This document shows positions 7,323 to 15,838 of a stretch of DNA of 64,000 nucleotides, in pieces. The notes under the pieces were generated by a model, which had not been told where the DNA came from, searched no databases, and worked only from the letters and a program-made list of their open reading frames with translations. Each line of letters starts with the position of its first letter. Position 1 is the stretch's first letter. The position numbers and the translations under genes are program-made. This DNA is from Microbacterium pseudoresistens. GTDB taxonomy: Bacteria; Actinomycetota; Actinomycetes; Actinomycetales; Microbacteriaceae. The stretch is from the NCBI RefSeq assembly GCF_013409745.1, contig NZ_JACCBH010000001.1:1488001-1552000 (forward strand), given 5' to 3'.

Positions 7323-10300
7323 ATGCCGGACAAGCTGACCGAGGTCGATCGGGATCGAGCCCGCAAGGCGGTCGAACTCGCCCAGCGCTGGATCGACGAG
7401 GCGGCGGGGGCGTCGTCGGATCCGGCCGCCGCGCGCCTGGCCGGCGTGCTGCAGGATCCGAACGGGCTGGCGTTCACGGTCGGCTTCGTCGACGGCGTCA
7501 TGCGGCCCGAGAGTCTCGCCGCCGCCGCGGGCGGGTTGCGCCGCGTGGCCCCGCTCGCCCCCCGATTCCTGCCCTGGCCGCTGCGACTGGCCGTGCGGGC
7601 CGGAGGAGCGGTCGCCCCCGTGCTGCCCTGGCCGACCGTGCCGATCGCCCGACGGGTGCTGCGCCGGATGGTGGGGCACCTCGTCGTCGACGCCCGCCCC
7701 GCCAAGCTGGGCCCGGCCATCGCCGCCCTGCGCGAGGGCGGCGCACGGCTCAACCTCAACCTGCTCGGCGAGGCCGTGCTGGGCGAGAAGGAAGCGCAGC
7801 GGAGACTGTCGGGCATCCACGAGCTCATCCACCGCCCCGACGTCGACTACGTGTCGGTGAAGGTCTCGGCCGTCGTCAGCCGCATCTCGATGTGGGCCTT
7901 CGACGAGGTCGTCGATCAGGTCGCCGAGCGGCTCATGCCGCTGTATCTCACGGCGGCCTCCAACGGCACCTTCATCAACCTCGACATGGAGGAGTACCGC
8001 GACCTCGACCTCACGATCGCCGTCTTCACGCGCATCCTCGAGGATCCACGCCTGCAACGGCTCGAGGCGGGCATCGTGCTGCAGGCGTATCTGCCGGATG
8101 CGCTGCCGGCGCTGCGCGAACTGACCGCGTGGGCGCAGGATCGCGTCGCGCATGGCGGGGCGCGCATCAAGGTGCGCCTCGTCAAGGGGGCCAACCTCGC
8201 CATGGAGCACGTCGACGCCCTCATGCACGGCTGGTCGCCGGCGACCTACGCGACCAAGGTCGACACGGATGCGAACTACCTGCGCTGCCTCGACGTGGCC
8301 CTGCGCCCGGAGGCGACCCGCGCCGTGCGCATCGGGGTCGCCGGGCACAACCTGTTCGACATCGCCTACGCCGTGCTGCTGGCCGACGAGAGGGGCGTGC
8401 GCGGCGGCGCCGACGCCTCCGGCGTCGAGTTCGAGATGCTCCTCGGCATGGCGCAAGGACAGGTCGAGGCCGTGCGGCGCGACGTCGGCGCGGTACTGCT
8501 GTACGTGCCCGTCGTCGCCCCGGCGGAGTTCGACGTCGCCATCAGCTACCTTGTGCGGCGCCTGGAGGAGAACGCCTCCTCCGACAACTACCTCTCCGCC
8601 GTGTTCCGCCTGCACGACGACCACGCGCTGCTCGAGCGCGAGGTCGCGCGCTTCGCCTCGTCGCTGGAGCGCTCGGCCGACCCCGACCTGCTCATCGGCC
8701 CCCGTCGCGCCCAGGATCGCCTCGCCCCCGCGCACGAGTCGATGGCGCGCGCGGTCGACACCGATGCCGGCGAGGATGCGATGACGCAGGCCGTGCTGGG
8801 CATCGCGCGCTCGCCGGAGGCCGACCCGAACGACACGTTCGTGGAGACCGCCGTGTACGCCGCGCGCGAGCAGCAGGGACAGGTCGCCGCGGGCGCCCCC
8901 GGATTCGCGAACACCCCCGACAGCGACCCCGCCCTGGCGCCCAACCGCGAGTGGGCGCGCGGGATCATCGCGCACATCCCCCGCTCCACCGCCGGAGACG
9001 CCGTGGCAGGATCGGCGCGGATCGACGACACCGCAGTGCTCGAGCGCACGATCACCGGGGTGCGCGCCGCGGCGACGGCATGGGGCGCGCGCTCGGCATC
9101 CGAACGCGCGGAGGTGCTGCTGCGCGCAGCCGCCGTGCTCGAGTCGCGCCGTGGCGAGCTGATCGAAGTCGCCGCCGCCGAGACCGGGAAGGTGTTCGCC
9201 GAGGCCGACATCGAGGTGAGCGAGGCGGTCGATTTCGCCAAGTACTACGCTGCCAAGGCCCGTGAGCTCGACGCCGTGCCCGGCGCGAGCTTCGTGCCGT
9301 CGGCGCTCACCGTCGTCGCCCCGCCGTGGAACTTCCCGCTCGCGATCCCGTCCGGCGGCGTGCTCGCCGCGCTCGCGGCCGGATCCGGCGTCGTGTTCAA
9401 ACCCGCCCCGCAGGCCCGGCGCTGCGCGGCCGTGATCGCGGCGGCGCTGTGGGATGCGGGGATCCCGCGCGAGGTGCTCGCGCTCGTCGACATCGAGGAG
9501 GGAGCGCTCGGGCGTCAGCTCGTGGCGCATCCCGGGGTCGACAGGGTCATCCTCACCGGGTCGTGGGACACCGCGGCGCTGTTCCGCAGCTGGCGGCCCG
9601 ATCTGCCGCTTCTGGCGGAGACGAGCGGCAAGAACGCGATGATCGTGGCGCCCACCGCCGACCTCGATCTCGCGGTGGCCGACCTCGTGCACAGCGCGTT
9701 CGGGCACGCGGGGCAGAAGTGCTCGGCGGCCTCGCTCGCGATCCTCGTCGGCCCGGTGGGGCGGTCCAAGCGCTTCGTCCGGCAGCTCGTCGACGCCACC
9801 CGATCGCTGCGCGTCGGATCGCCCGCGGATCCGCTCACCGAGATGGGGCCCGTCATCGAGGTGCCCGAGGGCAAGCTGCGCTGGGCGCTGACCGAGCTGG
9901 AAGCCGATGAGAAGTGGCTGCTGACGCCGCGGCAGGTCGCCACCGACGACCCGGCGCTGGCCGGGCGGCTGTGGACCCCGGGCATCCGCATCGGCGTGCG
10001 CGAGGGTGCGCGCTTCCACCGTGAGGAGTTCTTCGGTCCTGTGCTGGGGGTCATGCACGCGGCCACGCTGGAGCAGGCGATCGCGCTGCAGAATGCGGTG
10101 GACTACGGCCTCACGGCCGGGCTGCACACCCAGGATCCCGCCGACCTCGCGACGTGGCTCGACGAGGTGCAGGCCGGCAATCTCTACGTGAACCGGGGCA
10201 TCACCGGCGCGATCGTGCAGCGTCAGCCGTTCGGCGGGTGGAAGCGCTCCTCGGTGGGCGCGGGAACCAAGGCCGGCGGGCCGAATTACCTCATCGGGCT

Positions 10301-11003
10301 CGGCTCCTGGCGCGGCACCTCCGGCGGGGCGCCGTCGAGCACGCTGCACCTGCGCGGACTCGACACGCGCATCACGGCTCTCATCGAGGCCGCTCAGCCG
10401 TCGCTGGATTACGCGGCGTTCGAGTGGTTGCGTCGCGCCGCGCTGTCGGATGCGCTGGTGTGGGATCGCGAGTTCGGCCGTGTGCGCGACGTGTCGCGGC
10501 TGGGTGTGGAGCGCAACCTGTTCCGTTACCGCCCCGTGCCGGTCGCGATCCGGGCGACGGGCGAGGCATCCTGGCGCGAGCTGCTGCGGGTCGCCATGGC
10601 GGCGATCCGCACCGGAGCGGCGTTCACCCTCTCCACGCCCGCGGGTCTGCCGGCGGCGGTGCGGCACGTGCTCGCCGATCTGCGGGTGACGGTGTTCGTG
10701 GAGTCCGACGAGGAGTGGATACGCCGGATGGACCGGTCCGGCGACGGCGTCGAGCTTCTCTCCGAGAGCGCCTCGGCGCCCGGCCCTGCCCGGGCCCGGC
10801 TGGTCGGCCCGGCCGCGGATGTCGCAGCGCTGCACACCGCTCTGGCCGATGCGGTGGAGGGCGATCCGGATCTCGCGATCTACCCCGGCGAGGTCACGAC
10901 GGCCGGTCGGATCGAGCTGCTGCCGTTCCTGCACGAGCAGTCCGTGACGATCACCGCCCACCGCTTCGGCGACCCCGACGACTGGAGCGCCGCGGTCATC
11001 TGA
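7323..11003 (+). CDS. putA: Bifunctional proline dehydrogenase / L-glutamate gamma-semialdehyde dehydrogenase (PutA), copy 1
   Basis: 1226 residues. It oxidises proline to P5C with FAD and then P5C to glutamate with NAD+. The PRODH barrel (about residues 30-470) shows YVSVKVSAVVSRIS, INLDMEEYRDLDLT, GIVLQAYLPDALP and the YLVRRLEENASSDNYLSAVF end. The ALDH domain (about 540-1010) has PPWNFPLAIPSGG, LLAETSGKNAMIV with general base Glu766, and FGHAGQKCSAAS with nucleophile Cys800, then NRGITGAIVQRQPFGGWKRS. A C-terminal domain of about 200 residues follows. There is no N-terminal DNA-binding domain, so unlike the E. coli protein it is not a self-repressor. ATG 7323 is used. A second, diverged putA lies at 22682. 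An intergenic repeat element follows immediately. Confidence 0.95.
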   Translation: MPDKLTEVDRDRARKAVELAQRWIDEAAGASSDPAAARLAGVLQDPNGLAFTVGFVDGVMRPESLAAAAGGLRRVAPLAPRFLPWPLRLAVRAGGAVAPVLPWPTVPIARRVLRRMVGHLVVDARPAKLGPAIAALREGGARLNLNLLGEAVLGEKEAQRRLSGIHELIHRPDVDYVSVKVSAVVSRISMWAFDEVVDQVAERLMPLYLTAASNGTFINLDMEEYRDLDLTIAVFTRILEDPRLQRLEAGIVLQAYLPDALPALRELTAWAQDRVAHGGARIKVRLVKGANLAMEHVDALMHGWSPATYATKVDTDANYLRCLDVALRPEATRAVRIGVAGHNLFDIAYAVLLADERGVRGGADASGVEFEMLLGMAQGQVEAVRRDVGAVLLYVPVVAPAEFDVAISYLVRRLEENASSDNYLSAVFRLHDDHALLEREVARFASSLERSADPDLLIGPRRAQDRLAPAHESMARAVDTDAGEDAMTQAVLGIARSPEADPNDTFVETAVYAAREQQGQVAAGAPGFANTPDSDPALAPNREWARGIIAHIPRSTAGDAVAGSARIDDTAVLERTITGVRAAATAWGARSASERAEVLLRAAAVLESRRGELIEVAAAETGKVFAEADIEVSEAVDFAKYYAAKARELDAVPGASFVPSALTVVAPPWNFPLAIPSGGVLAALAAGSGVVFKPAPQARRCAAVIAAALWDAGIPREVLALVDIEEGALGRQLVAHPGVDRVILTGSWDTAALFRSWRPDLPLLAETSGKNAMIVAPTADLDLAVADLVHSAFGHAGQKCSAASLAILVGPVGRSKRFVRQLVDATRSLRVGSPADPLTEMGPVIEVPEGKLRWALTELEADEKWLLTPRQVATDDPALAGRLWTPGIRIGVREGARFHREEFFGPVLGVMHAATLEQAIALQNAVDYGLTAGLHTQDPADLATWLDEVQAGNLYVNRGITGAIVQRQPFGGWKRSSVGAGTKAGGPNYLIGLGSWRGTSGGAPSSTLHLRGLDTRITALIEAAQPSLDYAAFEWLRRAALSDALVWDREFGRVRDVSRLGVERNLFRYRPVPVAIRATGEASWRELLRVAMAAIRTGAAFTLSTPAGLPAAVRHVLADLRVTVFVESDEEWIRRMDRSGDGVELLSESASAPGPARARLVGPAADVAALHTALADAVEGDPDLAIYPGEVTTAGRIELLPFLHEQSVTITAHRFGDPDDWSAAVI

Positions 11004-11005
11004 CG

Positions 11006-11222
11006 GGCACGGATGGCTGAGTGACGCGGTTCTGTCGAGCACGGATGGCTGACTGCCTCGCCAATCGTCGGGACGGATGGCTGAGCGTGCGGGGGTCACG
11101 GGCACGACACGCCGCATCTTCGTCCGGCGAAGCCCCACGGGCTCAACCATCCGTTGCTGAGCTTCGCGCTGGGGTTCAGCCATCTGTCCCGAGCGGGTCG
11201 TGACCGTTCAGCCATCTGTCCG
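11006..11222. repeat. Six-unit intergenic repeat element, copy A
   Basis: Three forward units then three inverted units of the consensus GGKACRGATGGCTGAR. The 10-bp cores start at 11011, 11043 and 11075 (forward) and at 11143, 11176 and 11208 (inverted), so spacings are 32, 32, 68, 33 and 32. Only the units are conserved between copies; the 22-bp spacers and the centre differ. The rest of the 11004-11377 gap holds only the ddaH leader, with a GGAGGAG ribosome site just before ATG 11378. Confidence 0.85.
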
Positions 11223-11377
11223 GGCGCGGTCGGAATGTGGCGAATGCACGGCGCGGGATGAGAAGATGAGGTCTGGCGTGCCCGAGTCGCATCTTCCCCG
11301 CGCTGCTCTCCGAGCCGCGGGTCGAACTTCCGCCGGGCCCCTGGACAGCGTCCGCCGCACCCGTTGGAGGAGCACCC

Positions 11378-12256
11378 ATGACGACGCCCGAGACCGCCAC
11401 GGCGACCGAAGCCCCCGCCCGCACGGCGCAGCACCGCCGGTACCTGATGTGCCGCCCGGAGCACTTCACCGTCAGCTACACGATCAATCCGTGGATGGAG
11501 CCGGCCAACCCGACCGACACCGCCAAGGCCGTCGCGCAGTGGCAGAAGCTGTACGACCTGTACCTGGAGCTGGGCCATGAGGTCGAGCTCATCGATCCGC
11601 TGCCCGGATACCCCGACATGGTCTACACGGCCAACGGCGGGTTCGTGATCGACGGCCGCGCGTACGTGCCCAAGTTCCGCTTCGTCGAGCGCGCCGGCGA
11701 GGCCCCCGCGTTCGCGGAATGGTTCCGCGCCGCCGGCTTCGACACGGTCATCCCGGAGGAGGTCAACGAGGGCGAGGGCGACTTCCTGCTCGCCGGCGAC
11801 GTCATCCTGGCGGGCACCGGCTTCCGCTCCACGGGCGACAGCCACCGCGAGGTGGGCGAGGCCTTCGGCCGCGAGGTGATCTCGCTGAACCTCGTCGACC
11901 CGCGTTTCTACCACCTCGACACCGCGCTGACGATTCTCGACCCCGTCGTGGGTGCGGAGAACGGCGGTCCGGAGCGGGCGAACATCGCCTACCTGCCGCA
12001 CGCCTTCGACGACGCGAGCCGCGCGATCCTCGAGGAGCGCTTCCCCGAGGCGATCCTCGTCTCGGATGAGGACGGCGCCGTGTTCGGCCTGAACTCGGCC
12101 AGCGACGGCTACAACGTCATCATCTCGCCGCGCGCGACCGGGTTCGACAAGCAGCTGCGCGAGCGCGGCTACAACCCGATCATGATCGACCTGTCCGAGC
12201 TGCTGCTCGGCGGCGGCGGCATCAAGTGCTGCACGCTCGAGCTGAGGGCGGCATGA
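11378..12256 (+). CDS. ddaH: Dimethylargininase-family amidinohydrolase (DDAH/arginine hydrolase)
   Basis: 292 residues of the guanidino-group-modifying (pentein) superfamily. Visible family features are YLMCRPEHFTVSYTINPWM near the N-terminus, PDMVYTANGGFVIDGRAYVPKFR, the EGEGDFLLAGDVILAGTGFRS loop, a catalytic His in FYHLDTALTILD and the C-terminal GGGGIKCCTLEL with adjacent cysteines 284-285, one of which is the nucleophile. Members attack methylarginines or arginine, giving citrulline or ornithine; the substrate is not decided by sequence. The stop overlaps the start of ornithine aminotransferase (ATGA), which favours a role in arginine catabolism through ornithine. A GGAGGAG ribosome site precedes ATG 11378. 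Confidence 0.8.
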   Translation: MTTPETATATEAPARTAQHRRYLMCRPEHFTVSYTINPWMEPANPTDTAKAVAQWQKLYDLYLELGHEVELIDPLPGYPDMVYTANGGFVIDGRAYVPKFRFVERAGEAPAFAEWFRAAGFDTVIPEEVNEGEGDFLLAGDVILAGTGFRSTGDSHREVGEAFGREVISLNLVDPRFYHLDTALTILDPVVGAENGGPERANIAYLPHAFDDASRAILEERFPEAILVSDEDGAVFGLNSASDGYNVIISPRATGFDKQLRERGYNPIMIDLSELLLGGGGIKCCTLELRAA

Positions 12257-13512
12257 TGAGCGAGCCCCTCACCTCGTCGATCACCGTTCCCGGGCCGGCC
12301 ACCTCGGCGACCGCGATCGTCGGATCCCGCGCCACCGGTACCGAGCCGCACGTGGCCGAGAACTACAGCCCGCTGCCCGTCACCATCGCGCGCGGCGAAG
12401 GCGTGTGGGTGGCGGATGCGGAGGGCAAGCGCTACCTCGACCTGCTCGCCGCGTACTCGGCCGTGAACTTCGGCCACCGCCACCCCGCGCTCGTCGCCGC
12501 CGTGGAGGAGCAGCTGGGCCGGATCACCCTCACCAGCCGCGCCTTCCGCAGCGACATGCTCGAGCCCTTCGCCGCCGCGCTCGCGCGCCTGTGCGGCAAG
12601 GATCTCGTGCTGCCCATGAACACCGGTGCCGAGGCGGTGGAGACCGGCATCAAGGTCGCCCGCGCCTGGGGCTACCGCGTCAAGGGCGTCGCGCCGGAGG
12701 CGGCGCGCATCGTCGTCGCGGCGGGCAACTTCCACGGCCGCACCACGACGATCGTCGGCTTCAGCGACGACCCCGTGGCCCGCGAGGGCTTCGGGCCGTT
12801 CGCGCCCGGCTTCGACGTCGTGCCCTACGGGGATGCCGAGGCTCTCGTCGCCGCGATCACCGACGAGACGGTGGCCGTGCTCATCGAGCCGATCCAGGGC
12901 GAGGCGGGGGTCATCATCCCGCCTGAGGACTATCTGCGTCGCATCCGCGAGGTGTGCACGGAGCGGAACGTGCTGTTCATCGCTGATGAGATCCAGTCCG
13001 GCCTCGGCCGCGTGGGCGAGACGTTCGCGTGCGACCGCGAGGGCGTCGTGCCCGACCTGTACCTGCTGGGCAAGGCGCTCGGCGGCGGCATCCTTCCCGT
13101 TTCGGCTGTCGTCGGCGACCGCGACGTGCTGGGCGTGATCCGCCCCGGTGAGCACGGCTCGACGTTCGGCGGCAACCCGCTGGCTGCGGCCGTGGGACTG
13201 CGCGTGGTCGAGATGCTCGAGTCGGGAGAGTTCCAGGAGCGCGCCGCCGCACTCGGCGAGCATCTGCGCTCGGGGCTCGAGGCCTTCCTCGGCCACGGCG
13301 TGACCGAGGTGCGCGTCGCCGGGCTCTGGGCCGGTGTCGACATCGACCCGGCGATCGGCACGGGCCGCGAGATCGCCGAGCGCCTCATGGAGCGCGGCGT
13401 GCTCGTGAAGGACACGCACGGGCAGACCGTGCGCATCGCCCCGCCGATCGTCATCCGCACCACGGAGCTGGACTGGGCGCTGGAGCAGCTGCGCTTCGTG
13501 CTCGACGCCTGA
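12253..13512 (+). CDS. rocD: Ornithine--oxo-acid aminotransferase
   Basis: 419 residues, PLP-dependent class III aminotransferase. It transfers the delta-amino group of ornithine to 2-oxoglutarate, giving glutamate-5-semialdehyde/P5C. Motifs: YLDLLAAYSAVNFGHRHP, PMNTGAEAVETGIKVAR, GNFHGRTTTIVGFS, LIEPIQGEAGVI, FIADEIQSGLGR (PLP-ring Asp) and LLGKALGGGILPVSAVV with Schiff-base Lys274. The ATG at 12253 overlaps the ddaH stop by 4 bp. The product P5C is a substrate of the C-terminal half of PutA, whose two genes lie 1.2 kb upstream and 9 kb downstream, making a plausible arginine/ornithine-to-glutamate route. Confidence 0.93.
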   Translation: MMSEPLTSSITVPGPATSATAIVGSRATGTEPHVAENYSPLPVTIARGEGVWVADAEGKRYLDLLAAYSAVNFGHRHPALVAAVEEQLGRITLTSRAFRSDMLEPFAAALARLCGKDLVLPMNTGAEAVETGIKVARAWGYRVKGVAPEAARIVVAAGNFHGRTTTIVGFSDDPVAREGFGPFAPGFDVVPYGDAEALVAAITDETVAVLIEPIQGEAGVIIPPEDYLRRIREVCTERNVLFIADEIQSGLGRVGETFACDREGVVPDLYLLGKALGGGILPVSAVVGDRDVLGVIRPGEHGSTFGGNPLAAAVGLRVVEMLESGEFQERAAALGEHLRSGLEAFLGHGVTEVRVAGLWAGVDIDPAIGTGREIAERLMERGVLVKDTHGQTVRIAPPIVIRTTELDWALEQLRFVLDA

Positions 13513-13545
13513 CCCGCGGAGTAGGCTCGGCGGCCAGGGGGCAGC

Positions 13546-14130
13546 ATGACCACGGATGCGCGTGAGAAGGTGATCGGGCCGGAAGACGCCGGGCTGCGCG
13601 GCTTCGTCTGGTACGCATGGCCGTGGGTCAACTGGCTGCTGCCGGTGTACGTCGTCTTCCACGGCTTCCTCGGCAACGGCGGGTGGGAATCGGTGATGCT
13701 GATGATGGGCTCGCCGGTGATCATCCCCGCCGCGGGCCTGCTCGGCTCGCTCCCGCGCTTCATCATGCGCAAGAGCGGTCACCGCTACGCGCCCTGGCCG
13801 CTGCTGCCCGCTCTGTTCGTGCTGTGGTGGAGCTGGCTGACCGCCGCGATGGCGATGCCCGCGGTGGGCGATTCCGGATCGGACCCCTCGATCCTCAGCG
13901 GGTTCGTCAGCGGAGGGCTCTCGGAAGGATTCGAGAACGGCGTGATGGCGGCATCCATCCTGCTCGGCGCGCTCGCCTGGGTGCTCGTGCTGGGCCTTGC
14001 CTCGAGCCTGCCGATCGGCGCGGGCGAGCGGCCGCCGGCGCCGCTGCTCGGCCGCCTGTCGTTCTTCGTCGTGCCGCTGATCCTCGTCGCCGTCGTCGTG
14101 ATCGGCGGACTCGTCGGCGACCACGCGTAG
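13546..14130 (+). CDS. Small integral membrane protein, unknown
   Basis: 194 residues with five likely membrane helices (WPWVNWLLPVYVVFHGFLG, SVMLMMGSPVIIPAAGLLG, WPLLPALFVLWWSWLTAAMAM, VMAASILLGALAWVLVLGLA, LSFFVVPLILVAVVVIGGLVG). A cytoplasmic hydrophilic start (TTDAREKVIGPEDAG) precedes the first helix. No family recognised. It starts at ATG 13546 after a GGGGG ribosome-site run and is convergent with the molybdopterin oxidoreductase 23 bp away. Confidence 0.7.
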   Translation: MTTDAREKVIGPEDAGLRGFVWYAWPWVNWLLPVYVVFHGFLGNGGWESVMLMMGSPVIIPAAGLLGSLPRFIMRKSGHRYAPWPLLPALFVLWWSWLTAAMAMPAVGDSGSDPSILSGFVSGGLSEGFENGVMAASILLGALAWVLVLGLASSLPIGAGERPPAPLLGRLSFFVVPLILVAVVVIGGLVGDHA

Positions 14131-14153
14131 CCGACCGACTCCGCGGCACATGG

Positions 14154-15743
14154 TCAGGCGTCGACGCTGACCCGCACGCTGTGCCAGCCCGACGCGCCGT
14201 CGGGAGCGGGGGGAGCCTCACTGCCGGTCTGCACCCGGCCGTGGGCATCGACCGCCCGGCACTGGATGCGGTGCTCGCCGGGCGTGGCATCCCACGGCAG
14301 CGACCACTGCGCCCAGATGTCGGCCGAGGCGCTCGCGCCGCTCTGGGCCGCGAGGGTGGCGGGCAGCCACGCGCCGTCGTCGATCTGCACCTCCACGCCC
14401 GAGACGCCGGTGCCCGGCAGCCACGCGACGCCAGCGATCACGGTCGCGCCCGCGGCGACGGGTCGCCCGGCGCGCGGCACGTCGATGCGCGACTGCAGCT
14501 TGATCGGCCCCTCCGCAGCCCAGCCGCGATCCGTCCAGTACGCACGGGCGCGATCGAACCGGGTGACCTCCAGGTCGGTGACCCACTTCGTCGCCGACAC
14601 GTAGCCGTACAGGCCCGGCACGACCATCCGCACCGGGAAGCCGTGGCTCAGCGGCAGCGGTTCGCCGTTCATCCCGACCGCCAGCAGCGCATCGCGCTCG
14701 TCGGTGAGCGCGGTCAGCGGCGTGCCCGCCGTGAACCCGTCGATCGAGCGCGAGAGCACCATATCTGCGCCGGCGAGCGGATGCGCCCGCGCGAGCAGGT
14801 CGCGGATCGGATGCCCCAGCCACACGGCCGTGCCGACGAGACTCCCGCCCACGGGATTCGACACGCACGACAGCGTCACGGCGCGTTCGATCAGCGGCAG
14901 GGCGAGCAGCTCGTCCCAGGTGAGCACGACCTCGTTCTCGACCATGCCGTGGATGCGCAGGCTCCAGTCGGCGGGGTCGACGGACGGCACGATCAGCGCC
15001 GTGTCGATGCGGTAGAAGTCGCTGTTCGGCGTGATCAGCGGCGAGAGTCCGGGGATGTCCTCGGCGGCATCCGGCGGGGGCGCGGCCGCGGGCGAGGATG
15101 CCGCGGGGAGGCGGATGGCGTCGCGCACGGCGGAGATCGCCGTGGACCCTGCACGCAGCGCCTCGCCGAACAGCGTCGCGATGACGCCGATCCCGGTGGT
15201 CACGCCCGCGGCCACGAGGAACCGGCGCCGGTCGAGTCGCGACGGCTCGGGCGCCCCTTCCTCCTCATGCCGCACCGCCGCCATGGGCGGCAGGCGCCGG
15301 ACCAGCAGCCGCAGGGCGACGACGGCGGCCGCTCCGGCGGCGACCGACGGCAGCCAGGCCAGCAACCCCGCATTCGCACGTGTGAGGGCGAGGGCGCCCA
15401 CGGCGATCCCCAGGACGCCGAAGATCACGGCGCCGACGGGCGGTCGCCGCACCTCCAGCAGTCCGACGCCCGCGGCCAGCAGCACGAGCACGAGGGCGAT
15501 GCCGACCAGCAGCGCCACCTTGTCCGCCGTGCCGAACCAGGCGATCGCGGTGTCCTTCGCCCATGCGGGCGCGGCGTCGATCAGCGCACCTCCGATCACG
15601 GCGAACGGGGCGGAACCGGGGGCGAAGACGGCGACGAGCTGTCCGATGCCGACGCCGAGCACGGCGGATGCGACGCCGGCGACGGCCGGACGCAGATGCA
15701 TCCCGGCGGAGCGCGTCGGCGTCGGCGTCGTGCGGAGGGTCAT
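14154..15743 (-). CDS. Membrane-anchored molybdopterin-dependent oxidoreductase (sulfite oxidase fold) with internal Tat motif
   Basis: 529 residues. Four membrane helices (about residues 20-140) are followed by RLDRRRFLVAAGVTTGIGVIATLFG, a twin-arginine-like motif leading into a fifth helix. The exported domain then has the sulfite-oxidase/YedY-type Mo-binding fold: LPLIERAVTLSCVSNPVGG, whose cysteine should be the molybdenum ligand, then GLYGYVSATKWVTDLEVTRF. A C-terminal Mo-cofactor dimerisation-like domain ends with DAHGRVQTGSEAPPAPDGASGWHSVRVSV. Actinobacterial five-helix molybdoproteins of this layout are known candidates for combined Sec and Tat insertion. The physiological substrate is unknown. 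A TAACCT hexamer 6 nt upstream supports ATG 15743. Confidence 0.85.
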   Translation of the reverse strand: MTLRTTPTPTRSAGMHLRPAVAGVASAVLGVGIGQLVAVFAPGSAPFAVIGGALIDAAPAWAKDTAIAWFGTADKVALLVGIALVLVLLAAGVGLLEVRRPPVGAVIFGVLGIAVGALALTRANAGLLAWLPSVAAGAAAVVALRLLVRRLPPMAAVRHEEEGAPEPSRLDRRRFLVAAGVTTGIGVIATLFGEALRAGSTAISAVRDAIRLPAASSPAAAPPPDAAEDIPGLSPLITPNSDFYRIDTALIVPSVDPADWSLRIHGMVENEVVLTWDELLALPLIERAVTLSCVSNPVGGSLVGTAVWLGHPIRDLLARAHPLAGADMVLSRSIDGFTAGTPLTALTDERDALLAVGMNGEPLPLSHGFPVRMVVPGLYGYVSATKWVTDLEVTRFDRARAYWTDRGWAAEGPIKLQSRIDVPRAGRPVAAGATVIAGVAWLPGTGVSGVEVQIDDGAWLPATLAAQSGASASADIWAQWSLPWDATPGEHRIQCRAVDAHGRVQTGSEAPPAPDGASGWHSVRVSVDA

Positions 15744-15749
15744 CTGCTC

Positions 15750-15755
15750 AGGTTA
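15750..15755 (-). promoter_or_regulatory. -10 element TAACCT for the molybdopterin oxidoreductase
   Basis: TAACCT on the minus strand, then six bases, then ATG 15743: a leaderless arrangement. Confidence 0.5.
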
Positions 15756-15838
15756 GGAGTCCTGTGCCTCCGCGGGTGCGAAGAGAACGGATTCGTAAGA
15801 AGTGGCGCGGTGGGCCCGGGGCGCGCAGGGGACCGCTC

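Noticed and set aside
6966..11183. Very long minus-strand open frame (about 1400 codons) opposite putA
   Set aside because: It is a shadow of putA caused by GC-rich codon bias; its translation is low-complexity Arg/His/Gly-rich and matches no family, whereas the plus strand gives a complete PutA.
11006..11222. Possible CRISPR-like array because of the regular 32-bp spacing
   Set aside because: The repeated unit is only about 16 bp, half the copies are inverted, there are six copies at every locus, and no cas genes are present.
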